Assembly (NCBI GenBank): GCA_950295325.1
Contig: OX485804.1
Span: forward strand, 7,626,001 to 7,690,000
Reading direction: 5' to 3'
From: Polytrichum commune
Taxonomy: Eukaryota; Streptophyta; Polytrichopsida; Polytrichales; Polytrichaceae
DNA: 64,000 bases
The notes beneath the pieces are model-generated. The model did not search any database. It saw nothing but the letters and a program-made list of their open reading frames with translations, and had not been told where the DNA came from. The position numbers were made by a program, and so were the translations under genes. Within the stretch, counting starts at the first letter, position 1. Every line of letters starts with the position of its first letter. Below are positions 24,301 to 34,942 of this stretch, piece after piece.

Positions 24301-26992
24301 CAACAGCCTATAAGCCACATGTGATCATTGTATTGACAAACCTTGACATGGTATGTCCCGACTATGAAAGCCTCAATCTACCAAGAATCAAGGATAAGGT
24401 TGAATGGCTCAGAAACCTCTTCAAAGATATTCTTGAGATTGATTTACAAGTGTTTCCAGTCAACGCCTTGTCAATTGACTCCATCAATGTTTTGCTCCAA
24501 ACAATGAAGGCGCACTTGAAATTCCTATTGGGAAGATTGCCACATGTTTTTGAGGCTTGTTCAAGGATGCAAGTTCTTATTGCCAACTGGAACCGTGAGC
24601 ACCCCAACCAACCTCTTGTGCGGTGGAACGAGTTTTCTAAGTTGTGTGACAATGTGGAAGAGTTGAAATCTCTCGAGGGGCTTGGACCGGAGGTTGTGAA
24701 AAGGAAAAAAGAAGTTGTGGCAATTTCTTTACACGACAGCGGACACTTGATGTACAATGAAGAGCTTGATTTTGTGGTCTTGAACCCTCATTGGTTTTGT
24801 CATGATATCATCGGACGTGTGTTGAAATGCAAAGGGCTTGATAACTTGGATGGAATCACAAATGGTACCATGACCAAAATTGATTTCAAGCATGTTGTGA
24901 ATGCCTCCCTCCAACCGAACCTACAAGGGTTTAGTTTTGATGATTTGTTGCAAATGATGATAAAGTTGGAGTTTTGTTATGAGCATGATGACGATAAGGT
25001 GTTGATCCCTGCCTTGCTCAAAGATGACAACGATCAAGCATGTTTGGGGAAACGACAATTGCAATGGCCTTCGCAAGAGAAGCATTCAAATTGGCAGTAT
25101 GTGGGTCGGAGAATATTATGTGACGATAAAGTTCGAACCGTCCTCACTCTTGGGTTTTTCCCACGATTGCAGGTACAAAATTTAAACCATATCAACAGCT
25201 AGTGGTGAGCATGAGAACCTTACAATGCATTTATTGGTTATGAACATGTGAGCATCACAATTATGTAAGAAATAAACTATAATTAGTAAATTTCTTTTTT
25301 GGTATATTTCATGTCATTGGATTTCCCCTTGTTGTACACTATGTACACATGAAGGAATCAACGGAAGTATAATTCTTCATTGTCATGTCTTTTGTTTTGG
25401 GGTTCTTCTCATGTATATAGAGTATACGAGATTCTCATGATGTAAATTGTTTTGCGCTCAAGCAAAAATAGTACCACAAAATAATCTTTTGGAAAATATT
25501 TTAGAACCTTCGTTGTTTATCATTGTGCTAAGAAGTAATGCATTTACAAATCAAAGAGAGCGACGTTTAATGAAATTCTCTTTCATCGCAGGTGGTATTT
25601 CAAAAGCTTTTTGGAAAAGACAATGGTAAAAATAGCTACAAGCTCGCCAAGAATGTGATATCATTCTACATGAGCGGGATGGAAGTCATCGTGGAGAGTA
25701 GTGGTCAAATCGGTTTTTACATTGATATCATGGTGCGCTCTGCAAGGACCGACAAAGATGTTATGTTGGAGTTCTTACATACACATGTTATGAAACATAT
25801 CTATGACCTTTGTGCTCATCCTGTTTTGGGTTGCCAAGGAGTGAAACTTGTTGAGGGAATTTTACGTCCCACATGTGTGGAACGTTTGATTCCACGGATC
25901 CACAGGGAAGATCAAGTTGTTTTGGTTGAGGATCTCCAATCTATTGTTTTGGCAACTTGCGATTTTTCTTATGAGCACAATTGGAAAGAAGAGGGTCCGT
26001 TGGAAGGAGGTCATGATTATGCACAAACATTGTTGGGCAAGAAGGCATGGGAGATAATACTAAATAGACATCTCCGAGACTTGCAAAAGCTACAAAAGGT
26101 GCTCCCTTGTGACACGAAACATGAAGAGTTGATGCTTACACAACCGCAATGGATTGATGATTGTGATGATCATACATGTGAAGTGAGGATTGTAGATGTG
26201 CAAAAATTGGTTCAACGAGTGGGACGAAGATTGTATCACAAGATAGAAGAGATTGAAACCAACATTGTGAAGAGGGTGGATGACATGGAGAGCCGAATAT
26301 CCATAAAATTGAACCATATCATTTCTATGGAGAAAGACATGCTACCAAAGATATGTGAGAATATTGACAAGTTGATGACATTCTCAGTGGAATTGCAACA
26401 ATCTCAAGTGCCACGACTTGTGTACTTCACCACAACTCCCAAGAACAATTTGAAATGTATTGTGACACGCATGGTGCCTGGCCTTACCAATTTGAAAATG
26501 CACTTCATGTGTGAACATCGTGGAGGATTTCACATTGTGAATGATCAAAAAGGTTGTGATGTAACATTTGGCACAGAAGCAACAAGAGTGTTTCAAACGA
26601 TTTTGGTGTGGGGATTGAGAATATTCACTATATTGGCAAAAGTTGGTGCACATTTGACGGCCGGTATGGGAACAATGATTCCAGATCTAGCAAAGGATTT
26701 CATGTTGGTCGTTGATACGCCAAGCTTACTCGATGGTTGGGAATTACCTTATGTTGATGAAACGCTTGACCATAAACTTCAAAGATTAACAATCACGGAT
26801 GACGATAAACGTACAACTGAACAATGGTTGATTGATTTTTTGAAGGGAAAAAACTTGTATGGTTCTTTTTCTTTGCGAAAGGCTATGTACAAAAATAATA
26901 TTGGAGGATGTCATGGAACCATTGCATGGCTTTGTAGTGACCACATACAGGAAGGTGAAGATGAGTCTTCGTTAGTTTTGCTTCCTTGCTAG
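21379..26992 (+). CDS. LRR-Roc-COR (ROCO) GTPase, copy A, intact, 3 exons
   Basis: Predicted exons are 21,379-22,939, 23,884-25,172 and 25,592-26,992, giving 1416 aa. Both introns are GT-AG (phase 1, then phase 0). An ATG-ATG opens a hydrophobic N-terminus (WWIAFISLLVRVVVWL), a possible membrane anchor. RI-type leucine-rich repeats span about residues 200-475. Joining exons 1 and 2 makes Walker A GYPFAGKT (516-523). DMAGQ (594-598) and TNLD (672-675) are the G3 and G4 motifs of a Roc domain. COR follows (LNPHWFCHDIIGRVL; GRRILCDD; LGFFPRLQ across exons 2-3). A coiled coil (about 1157-1215) and a conserved C-terminal domain containing MHFMCEHRGGFHIVNDQKGC complete it. The order and length match plant TORNADO1-like ROCO proteins. 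The role is likely signalling; ligand and partners are unknown. Confidence 0.9.
22940..23883 (+). other. intron 1 of ROCO gene A (splits Walker A)
   Basis: The donor CAG|GTGAGC and acceptor TTGAGCAG|GC restore GKTTL exactly, so the boundary is well supported. By eye I find no difference between this 944-bp intron and the unit B intron (55,135-56,078), and the lengths are equal. Intron 2 and the LRR exon differ clearly. Confidence 0.85.
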
Positions 26993-27617
26993 TACACAAT
27001 TTGAAGACACAAAACTAGTGATTTCCAAACTGTAGAAAGTGAATCACATATGCACATGTGATCCAACCAAGGTTTAGGCCGTGAATGTAGAAAAGTTTTG
27101 TGCATGACAAATACTCGACAAGCCAACGTATGTTCATTTTATTTCAAAGGTCATAGCATGCCAATTTGGTTCAAATTCGTTACCTGTAAGCTTGATTTCA
27201 TCACTCAATTTGTTGGCTTGTGAGGTGGTCAAATGTTCACATTTCACTTAGAAGGTTAAATTATGGGTTGTTGGTTACATGTGTTTCCAAGGGAGATTTT
27301 TTGTGTGAAGCCTTTAAGGCATGTTTAAGTTGAAAATCTACACAAATGACTTGTCCAAAATTTGGGCATGACTATCCAAATACATCCTTTTAGTAGTGTA
27401 TCTTTTTAGGCATTCAAGGTGTTCAGGTTCAATAAAAAAACATGTGACGTCCCTTGGTCTATTGAATTGTTGAAGAAAAATCACAGTGGTCGCGATCAAT
27501 GTGACATGATCCAATGTAGTTGTAATTTAATTGCTCATGTTTCCAGCATGAGTGCAACTCATACGAAATATAATATGTGCAAATCCGAGTACAAACCATC
27601 CATGTAGCATCCATATT

Positions 27618-30600
27618 GTAATTTTTTCCCATTCTCCTTGTAAAATCAGTGTTTGAATGCCCACAACATTCTTCACAAGCATGTACAAAAATATATACAA
27701 TCCTAGTAGCATGACTAGCTTCCTCCTCCTCTCCTCTATTTCGACCATACTTGTTGAATTTTAAGGCGAAAAGAAGAAAAAATTAAGTGACAAGATAAGT
27801 GAAGGCATGTGTAGGCAAGTGAAGGCAAATTGAAGTCAACAAAATGGTCCAACTTCATTTTTTCCCAAAACTGCCTTTTTTGGGCTTATATTAAAAAAAT
27901 CAGCACATCCACTTCTTGCCCCATGGTCATTCCTCTTGGTCCACATTCAATTTACACCTAGAGAGGGCCCCAATGGCATCGTAAATCAATTTTTTAAGAA
28001 CTCGGACCATGAAATGTAGACCATGAACTCGTACCATGGAATAAGGCATCTTCCGTGGGACGAGTTCATGGTCTATGGTGTAAACCGCCCCTTAAATATC
28101 ATATGTAGTCTACTACCTTATGCAACTTGTAGAGCAGAGAGATTGAATTCGACGTCTGTAAGGGGATAAAATATCAATATTTAACAATCTTTGTCAAAAT
28201 AGAGTCCGAACTTCTAGTCTTTCTATTGAGAGCCTTGTGTTCGGTAATGACAACCAAGAACATGGGAATGGGTTCCATGGATTTGTGTTTTTCATTTCAA
28301 CAACACATGCTTTGATTCAAATCAACAAATATTATTTCAATGCCTACAAATTGATATGTCCTACATATTACATGGTTCGCAGAGGACTGCCCTCTTAGTG
28401 TATTTATCAACACGTACATAGTTGATAAGGGTGCTCTTCTATTGTTGTGGATATTAATTGCGATCATGACATCCACAACTTTAATTGCTTGTATAAAGTG
28501 AATGTATGGAACATATATGAAGGAACATCTCTCCTCTGAATTAAAGGTACCCAGTTCAGCACCTTGTTTGTGTTAATGCTTGGTGTACACCCTGTGACGA
28601 TCCCAGGTTGGTCACGTAGAAAAGTTAGGTAACCATGTGCAATCAAATATAGGTCACATCTTATTCTTTTGAGATAAAGGTTTGAACATTGTGAGAGAAC
28701 GAAAAAACCCTAATAATATTTGGGAGTCATGTGTATAAAAAACATGGGGGTCCAATTATTTCTCATAGTTTCTTAATTTCTAAATATTACCAAAGGGTAC
28801 TAAACAAAAAAGGGAAGGGAAAACGTACCTACATGTATAGTTGGTTTTGTATTTGAAGAGAGATGAAAGATGGTTTTATTCGCTCTCATGGATGATTTCG
28901 TAAGACATATTTCCTCCTCGTCATCCCTAGGGTTTGTGCCTACAAGTGGTGCATTTGTGTGGTTTATCATTCTCTTTTCCATGACACTATGTGTTTTTGT
29001 GGTAACTTTGAATGGGATTTTCATGGGTGGGAATTTATTTTTAACAAACATACCCCTTAATAAAATCATTGCATAGTTTATTTTTCTAGTTAACTATAAA
29101 TTATCATTAAATCAAGAAACAAAAAATAAAATTATGACTTAAGGGGTCCAAAAATACTATGGTGCACCAAACTCCCCCCCCCCCCCCTCCAAATTTAATT
29201 ACACTATGAACACAAGTGCATACATGAAAACATGCTAAGTGATCGATCTGGGATGGTGACAGTCTTTACACTCCATTCATATTAAGCACCTAAACAACTG
29301 GAATTGTTTTATTTGTTCCCTAGAAATAAGAGTTGTTAATTCTATACATTGGGACTATACACACCGTTAGTGGTTCATCAAGCACGTCTTTGATACATTG
29401 CCCATCAAAAATTGTAAATGTTAGAATTTTGCACATTGTTGAGGTGAAACCTATTGGACTCAAATTTTATGTACATGTTTGATAAGGTATGCCACCAACT
29501 AACACTAGCATGAATGGAACGTCACATTGTGGAAAGTTGTTGCGCCCTTAAACGAAGGGTACCTACATGTCACTTGCGGGGGTAGACCTTAGAGTGACAC
29601 CCAAGTCCCCAAATGCAACAAATGTGGTGGTGATGGTCACATGAGGTTTCATTTGATGCCGGTAAATGAACTACCATTGGACAACTATTAGACTATTAGA
29701 ATGGAATGAAGGATTTTCCAACAATTTACTATTAGACTCGCAAAGTGACTTGCAAAGCCCACCAAAGTTTGTTGGGATGTTTAACCACATAATTGGCATC
29801 AGGCCAAACTTGACATGGGCATTCCATTCTTTGATGGAATGGTGGGGTCCTACATGGAGGATAAGAGGTTGATTTAATATGAGTGGGGAAGGACAACTAA
29901 GTCACGGATGGTGTCCCATGGATTCCCCCACTCTAGTCCAATGCAACTAGTTCCCATGGAGGTATTTTCTCTTTTTATCTACCCGTACCAGTAAGAACGT
30001 GACCCAAACTCCTGAATGGATGGCCCAAAAGCTAGGATTCCAGGGAAGTCTCTAAGTGGAAACAACATCATGTAGGAAGTTGGGAGATGTCATCATGTTT
30101 TGATTTAACTGTCAGTTTTCTTTTCAATCCAAATTACCATTCATGTACCTTTAAAGAACAAGTAGTGTTATATGTAGGTTTTAAGGCATTTTTAAGTTGA
30201 AAATCAAGATAAATAACTTATCTAATTAGTGTAGGGCATCATGTTGTGGGGTGGGCAAGTAGTGTGTTGGCTATTGTGTTTACGGCTTTGTTATGTTGAT
30301 TGGATTGAAGGTTGTTGATGTGTTTAATGTTGTAGCATGAAGTAGGTGTAAGCATGTGTCATTTTGTTGGGATGTGCATAGACTACATAGGGGGGATATC
30401 TTTGGTATGACGATGTGTTTGTTTTTTGTAGTTGCCTAGATATCTACCATATCTAAAATTCAGGGCTTGAGTAATTTGTGCATCTGCGATCCATGGGGCA
30501 TCCTAGAATAGAGTGGACCACATTAGGTGGAGGTTAGTGTGGAGAGTCATTTGTGTACATAGGGAAGTGTGTTTTTTGCTTGTGAAAGTATTGCATTTTC

Positions 30601-31145
30601 ATATTCTTTTTAGATTTGTGAACAAATCCGTCATGTTGAGTACATGTTGGATGGATGAAAGTCCAATACAAAGCCTGGGAGTTTGGGCAACTACATTGAT
30701 GTGTCCCATAAGTGTATTGGATTAATATAATAGGTACAAGTTGCTAAACATTTTACTAGGAATATCATTTTCTACAAAATAATTTGTTTCCATTCTTTTG
30801 ATGTGCACATTAGCTTCTTCTTCTTATTATTATTATTATTATTATTATGATGGGGGGTGGGGGAGGGAACATATTATCAATAAAACATTACATCAACATG
30901 GAACTCTAGTCGGTAACTTATCTTACTAGGTGTCACAAGTTACAGATGAGCCATTTACCTTTTCAAAATTGTCGATTTTACAGCAAAACTTTTGACAGTT
31001 CACTGTTCACTTATATGTCAAGAAAATGTTTAGATCAAGTAAATGTACCTATAGAGAATAACCAAAGCATTGCAATGAACAGTAGCCAACTGCTGATTCG
31101 AAAGTAAAGACAATAGCTGGCATGATTATTTCATGTAATATCTGA
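27618..31145. other. intergenic; one MITE-like block at about 27.8-28.1 kb
   Basis: About 27,795-28,096 is an inverted relative of the repeat at 1979-2425, ending GTGTAAACCGCCCCTTAA. The remainder is AT-rich, with a long C run near 29,167 and a (TTA/ATT)n microsatellite near 30,820-30,848. No ORF carries a recognisable motif. Confidence 0.45.
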
Positions 31146-32520
31146 AACCAAATTGCTTGTCATTGTATGTAAGGAAATAGTCACAACTAGGAGATCAAGA
31201 AAGACCCATGGACAAAGGTGACTGGACCAAGGACACTCGTCGTACAAAAAGAACCAAGTGACCACATGACCAAGCAGAATTGTTAAATTACTACACTAAA
31301 TACTACATTTAGCGTCACCAATTCTGGTAATAGAAATTGGGCATTATAGATTGCCTTGTTGCAACTATAGTCACTTACTAAGTGTTTTTCATCCAAATCT
31401 CAATCATCCAAGACAATAATTCGTTACATAAATGTTAGGATGCAAAGTATACCAAAGTTTGTTCCATTAATTGGACAATGGATGAACTAATAATAAATTG
31501 GGATGCCAAAACTTGTCAACTTATTCATAAGAATTGTCATTAAATTAGGTACGGCAATTACACAAAATACCACATGACACTAAATACAAAATTTAGTGTT
31601 GTACCAAAGTAACCTCACACCCGGGGAGATTGCATAGGTGTGTTCCTCTCATTCATCCAACAAAGAAGTGATGAAATAGTATGTAGTTTGGAGCTTGTTT
31701 TTTTGAGTTGACTTGACAATGGAATAAGTTAAAAAGACCAAGTCTATTCCAAGTCAAGTCATTGGAGATGAATTAGCCACAATCCAAGGGGGGGGGGGGG
31801 TCAAGTTATCTGTGACTTAAGATAAGCCTCGCAAGTGGGTGTCTGCACAATACCTTGACTTATTTTTGCAATGTCAAATGTCCATAAGCAAGGTCGAGGC
31901 ATCCATGGTTGACCAAGTCCATTTCACCGCTCACTAGGGTCATGTAATAGCGCCATAGATGAGATTTACAATTTCCGACGAACAAAGTTAAAGTTTATGT
32001 GGTGGCAACTTGTGATTGATTACCGTCATAAGAGTTTTCACAATTGACGTAGCAAAAGAGTAGCATTCAGATGAGCGGTTGTGGGTTAACCTATAGATCG
32101 ACTATGGGTAACCCTAAATTTCACAGTTTGAAATTTGTGACAATTTCCACATTCAAGAAAATTATTATTCCAAAATAATAGCATTCTCCTTGGAATTTGT
32201 TACTCTTCGCAAGAAAAGCGGTTCTCCTTTATTACTCCTCCTAAACATATGCAAACTCTCTTATCTTATCGGTTATTAATGCCTCGACGTTAGTTGCCAT
32301 GTGGTGTTGCCCTACAGAGGGTACGATCTTTTGGATACGCTACAAGTTGTTGTTGTTGTTGTTGTTGAAAACTTTGGCCTAATTAGGTGTGGCCATGCAA
32401 GCTCATTAAGACCCACCAAGGAATTTCGCCTCACTCGGTGGGGGTTCAAAGTGTGACCTATCTCGACGTTGTACCCAACTAGGGTGAAGTTGCACCTCCT
32501 TCATGAAATATACAAATAAC
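31146..32520 (+). repeat. second duplicated block, copy 1
   Basis: It is collinear with about 38,046-39,899. Both begin at GGCTTGTCATT/TGCTTGTCATT, pass through GTGACTGGACCAAGGACA, a poly-G run and CATAAGCAAGGTCGAGGCAT, and end in GGGTGAAGTTGCACCTCC. The last shared 140 bp are separated from the rest by about 500 extra bases in the second copy. I see no gene. The final part carries a weak tRNA-like B box (GGTTCAAA / GGTTCGAA). Confidence 0.75.
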
Positions 32521-33503
32521 ACTACTATTTCATGTATTATTTCAGCCATTACCATACATATTATACGTAAGGAAGAGATCATCTTTTTCTCTAGTGTGTA
32601 CATTTAGAAAGAGGTTTTTCTTAATGTGAAGTAAAGGCATGTGTACAAACATGTGTAAAAAAATCCAACTTCAAAATATTTAAGGTCTTGAAATCTACAT
32701 CCAAAACCAAATTTAGTCATTACCTTTGGGTAGTAATTTTAATGAAAATTTTGGAGATCTCATTTTCATATTCTATAGTTGAGCACCTAATACAAAAATG
32801 GAGGGCACCATGAAAAAGAAATTCTAAATTAAACAACACTTTGCTACTACTTTTAAGCGTTTGACTAGAAATATTAAGGTTTTAGTATACCGAAGATTTT
32901 TTTCCGTATACTTGACCGTATTTGCTCTCCTTACGTTGAATCGACATCATTATGGAACATCTAGCATCTAAGCCTTCTCCACACAATCCTGTAAAAATTC
33001 TTGAACCATTGTTATGTCCCACTAGTGATCGCCATTAGCAATGCAGTAGGACAATGGCAGTTGTGACTGTAGATTGACCTTCGCTTCAAATTGAAGACCA
33101 CAAAATACTAAATGAGGAGGAGAGATGAACTATGGGAGATTGCGACTATAGATTGAGATTCAATTAAAATGGAAGAGTACTAAATGTAAAGTGGAAGGAG
33201 AGTTGAGCTAGATGAGATGAGCTATGGGAGTTTGTGACTATACATTGAGCTTCACTTCGATTGAAAATTGTTGTTAAAGAGTGTTTTTATTCTACTCCTT
33301 TGGTAAAACCGGGCATTCTTACCTAATCATTCTTTCTCCACCGTCGATTACTAGACCATGCTACCGGGTTCGCCCCTCCACCGGAAGTGGCCTCCACTAC
33401 CTCGTTCACCAACCGGGTCACACTCTCCATTGGATTTCGTCCCTCCATGCAATAATACACAACCATTTGGTGGATACCAATATTGTCTTCACGTGCGTCA
33501 CTA
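32521..33503. other. intergenic, nothing recognised
   Basis: AT-rich. About 32,535-32,660 is homologous to about 43,765-43,885 (shared CTCTAGTGTGTACATTTAGA and GTAAAGGCATGTGTACAAAC). This indicates another dispersed repeat of unknown class. Confidence 0.4.
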
Positions 33504-33806
33504 CACTAAATAGGATATTTAGTGTTTGATACACTAAATACGAACACGTACACTAAATATCAATAACCCTATTAAAGTAAGTAGCATTAAATGTAAACTC
33601 AAACACTAAATATCAACTATGGTAATATGTGGAAGTTACATGTTTGAATTTAGTGTTAGTTAGGATGTGAAAAAAAAGGATGTAATAAGGGAGGAGGCAA
33701 TAGGGAAGGTAGCGGCACATCTATGTCTTACGCTAATTTTCAAAGTATTGAAAATTAGTGTTGAGGAGGGTAGGGTGGTAAACAACACTAAATATCCTAT
33801 TTAGTG
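33504..33806. mobile_element. MITE with CACTAAATAGGATATTTAGTG ends
   Basis: The left terminus is CACTAAATAGGATATTTAG and the right terminus is its exact inverse. Each end is itself nearly palindromic. It is flanked by TA on both sides. Several internal ACACTAAATA motifs repeat. The start CACTA recalls CACTA elements, but the TA flank and small size leave the superfamily open. Related ACTAAATATTGTATTTAGTG strings occur near 31,290 and 38,203. Confidence 0.6.
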
Positions 33807-33809
33807 TAC

Positions 33810-34770
33810 TTTATGAACCAACACTATTGTTGGTAAATAATGTCGTAACCTTTACCATCCCGGGAGTGATGTTGACTATCATCCACGTCATCGATTTGGG
33901 CAAACCGACCCATAAACTCGTTCCTTGTTGGATGCCTAAACCCTTGCCTCAAAGGAACTAGTGTACAGGTTGGTTCACCCTAACCCACATCACCAATGTA
34001 TTAACTACTAGCTACTTCTATCATCCTAGACTATCCTAATATGGTTACCCCCATTATAATGCTTTCCGGTAGCGCTTATACTACCAGTAAGATGACGTAG
34101 ATCTCTCTCTAACAATAGTTTATGATGTTTACCTGGTAAACAACAGTCATGCCCCAATCACATCAAACTTACTGTCCAGTTCTAACCATGAAATTGTTGG
34201 GGATCATGTTCAAAAAATAGATGTCGGCCCACCACTTTTCACATTATTACAACCGGAGATACCAACGGATGGTGCCAAAAATGGCCGGTGTGATCGACCC
34301 ATGCATCTCACCATAATTCAACTATGGGTGTGTTTCCTATTGTTGGGTTTACTTTCACTACTTCCTTGGCTACTAGTTCCAACCACCATTACTTTTATGG
34401 CTTGAGTAACTTTCATTGCCATGATTCAAAATTTATACCAGGAATACACTATATTGCCTATTATAACCTTCATTGGCTAAATTTTCCCACTACTACTGGA
34501 TATTATCTCTAATTGAACATCCTCAAGTTTCCATCAAGAGAAATGATAAATCAAGTCCATTCTAACTCCCATACCTTGCACAACTAAGGGCCACTTCACA
34601 CACAAGGCTGAAGGCCCTTGACCATGGCAATGTAAGAGCTCTCATTGGTCGAAAAGGCGGAGACCGTCCAAGTTCACTTCACACTAGGAGGTGAAGGCCT
34701 AAAGGCCCAAAGAAAAGTTCGTGGATGAAAAGTCTACATGGAGTCCTACATGGCTAGTTGTGGATAAGGG
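33810..34770. other. intergenic with a possible element end at about 34,588
   Basis: GGGCCACTTCACACACAAGG at 34,590 is inversely matched by the right-end sequence at about 36,645-36,688 (reverse complement GGGCCACTTCACACATGAGC). These could be the termini of one roughly 2.1-kb element into which the hAT-like element at 34,943 inserted, or two separate MITE ends. No gene is visible. Confidence 0.35.
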
Positions 34771-34773
34771 TGT

Positions 34774-34842
34774 ATGGTCTACCGGAATTTGCGTCAGACC
34801 CACCTCCAAGAGGTGGGCTTGACGCAAATTCCGGGAGACCAT
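34774..34842. repeat. hairpin with 32-bp arms
   Basis: The arms 34,774-34,805 and 34,811-34,842 are inverse copies (ATGGTCTACCGGAATTTG versus ATGGTCTCCCGGAATTTG) with two or three mismatches around a 5-nt loop CCAAG. It is possibly a very short foldback element. Confidence 0.7.
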
Positions 34843-34860
34843 GATTTTTTTAATATTTTT

Positions 34861-34942
34861 TCCAGCAGGACAGATTTCAGGACAGATTGCATGGCAAATT
34901 CCAGGATAGATTCCAAGATAGATTCCATGATAGATTCCAGGA
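34861..34942 (+). repeat. 17-bp minisatellite (GATAGATTCCAGGACA)
   Basis: About five imperfect units of GATAGATTCCAGGACA, GACAGATTTCAGGACA and GATAGATTCCAAGATA occur in tandem. The 1477-bp element inserted inside this array; array-like TTCCAGGACAGACA continues at 36,420. Confidence 0.7.

Larger units (their letters stand above)
13143..27617 (+). repeat. segmental duplication, unit A
   Basis: From TGAACTCCACACCATTGAAAA at the left to GTAGCATCCAT at the right, this block is collinear and in direct orientation with about 46,112-61,750. It contains the GGGCATAT minisatellite, the receptor-kinase pseudogene and the intact ROCO gene. Relative to unit B it carries an 82-bp retroposon and a 1185-bp foldback element. 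It lacks the mariner, the 1477-bp hAT-like element and the 416-bp MITE. Further A-only stretches lie at about 14,170-14,310, 18,110-18,700, 19,340-19,470 and 19,690-20,045. Confidence 0.95.

Noticed and set aside
24362-24757. 131-codon minus-strand frame (and its twin at 56,557-56,952)
   Set aside because: It is antisense to the Roc-COR exon in both copies; its openness follows from the codon use of the real gene, and it has no motif of its own.
28920-29070. Hydrophobic plus-strand frame suggesting a small membrane protein
   Set aside because: An equally open frame exists on the opposite strand, with no second copy, motif or context to support either.
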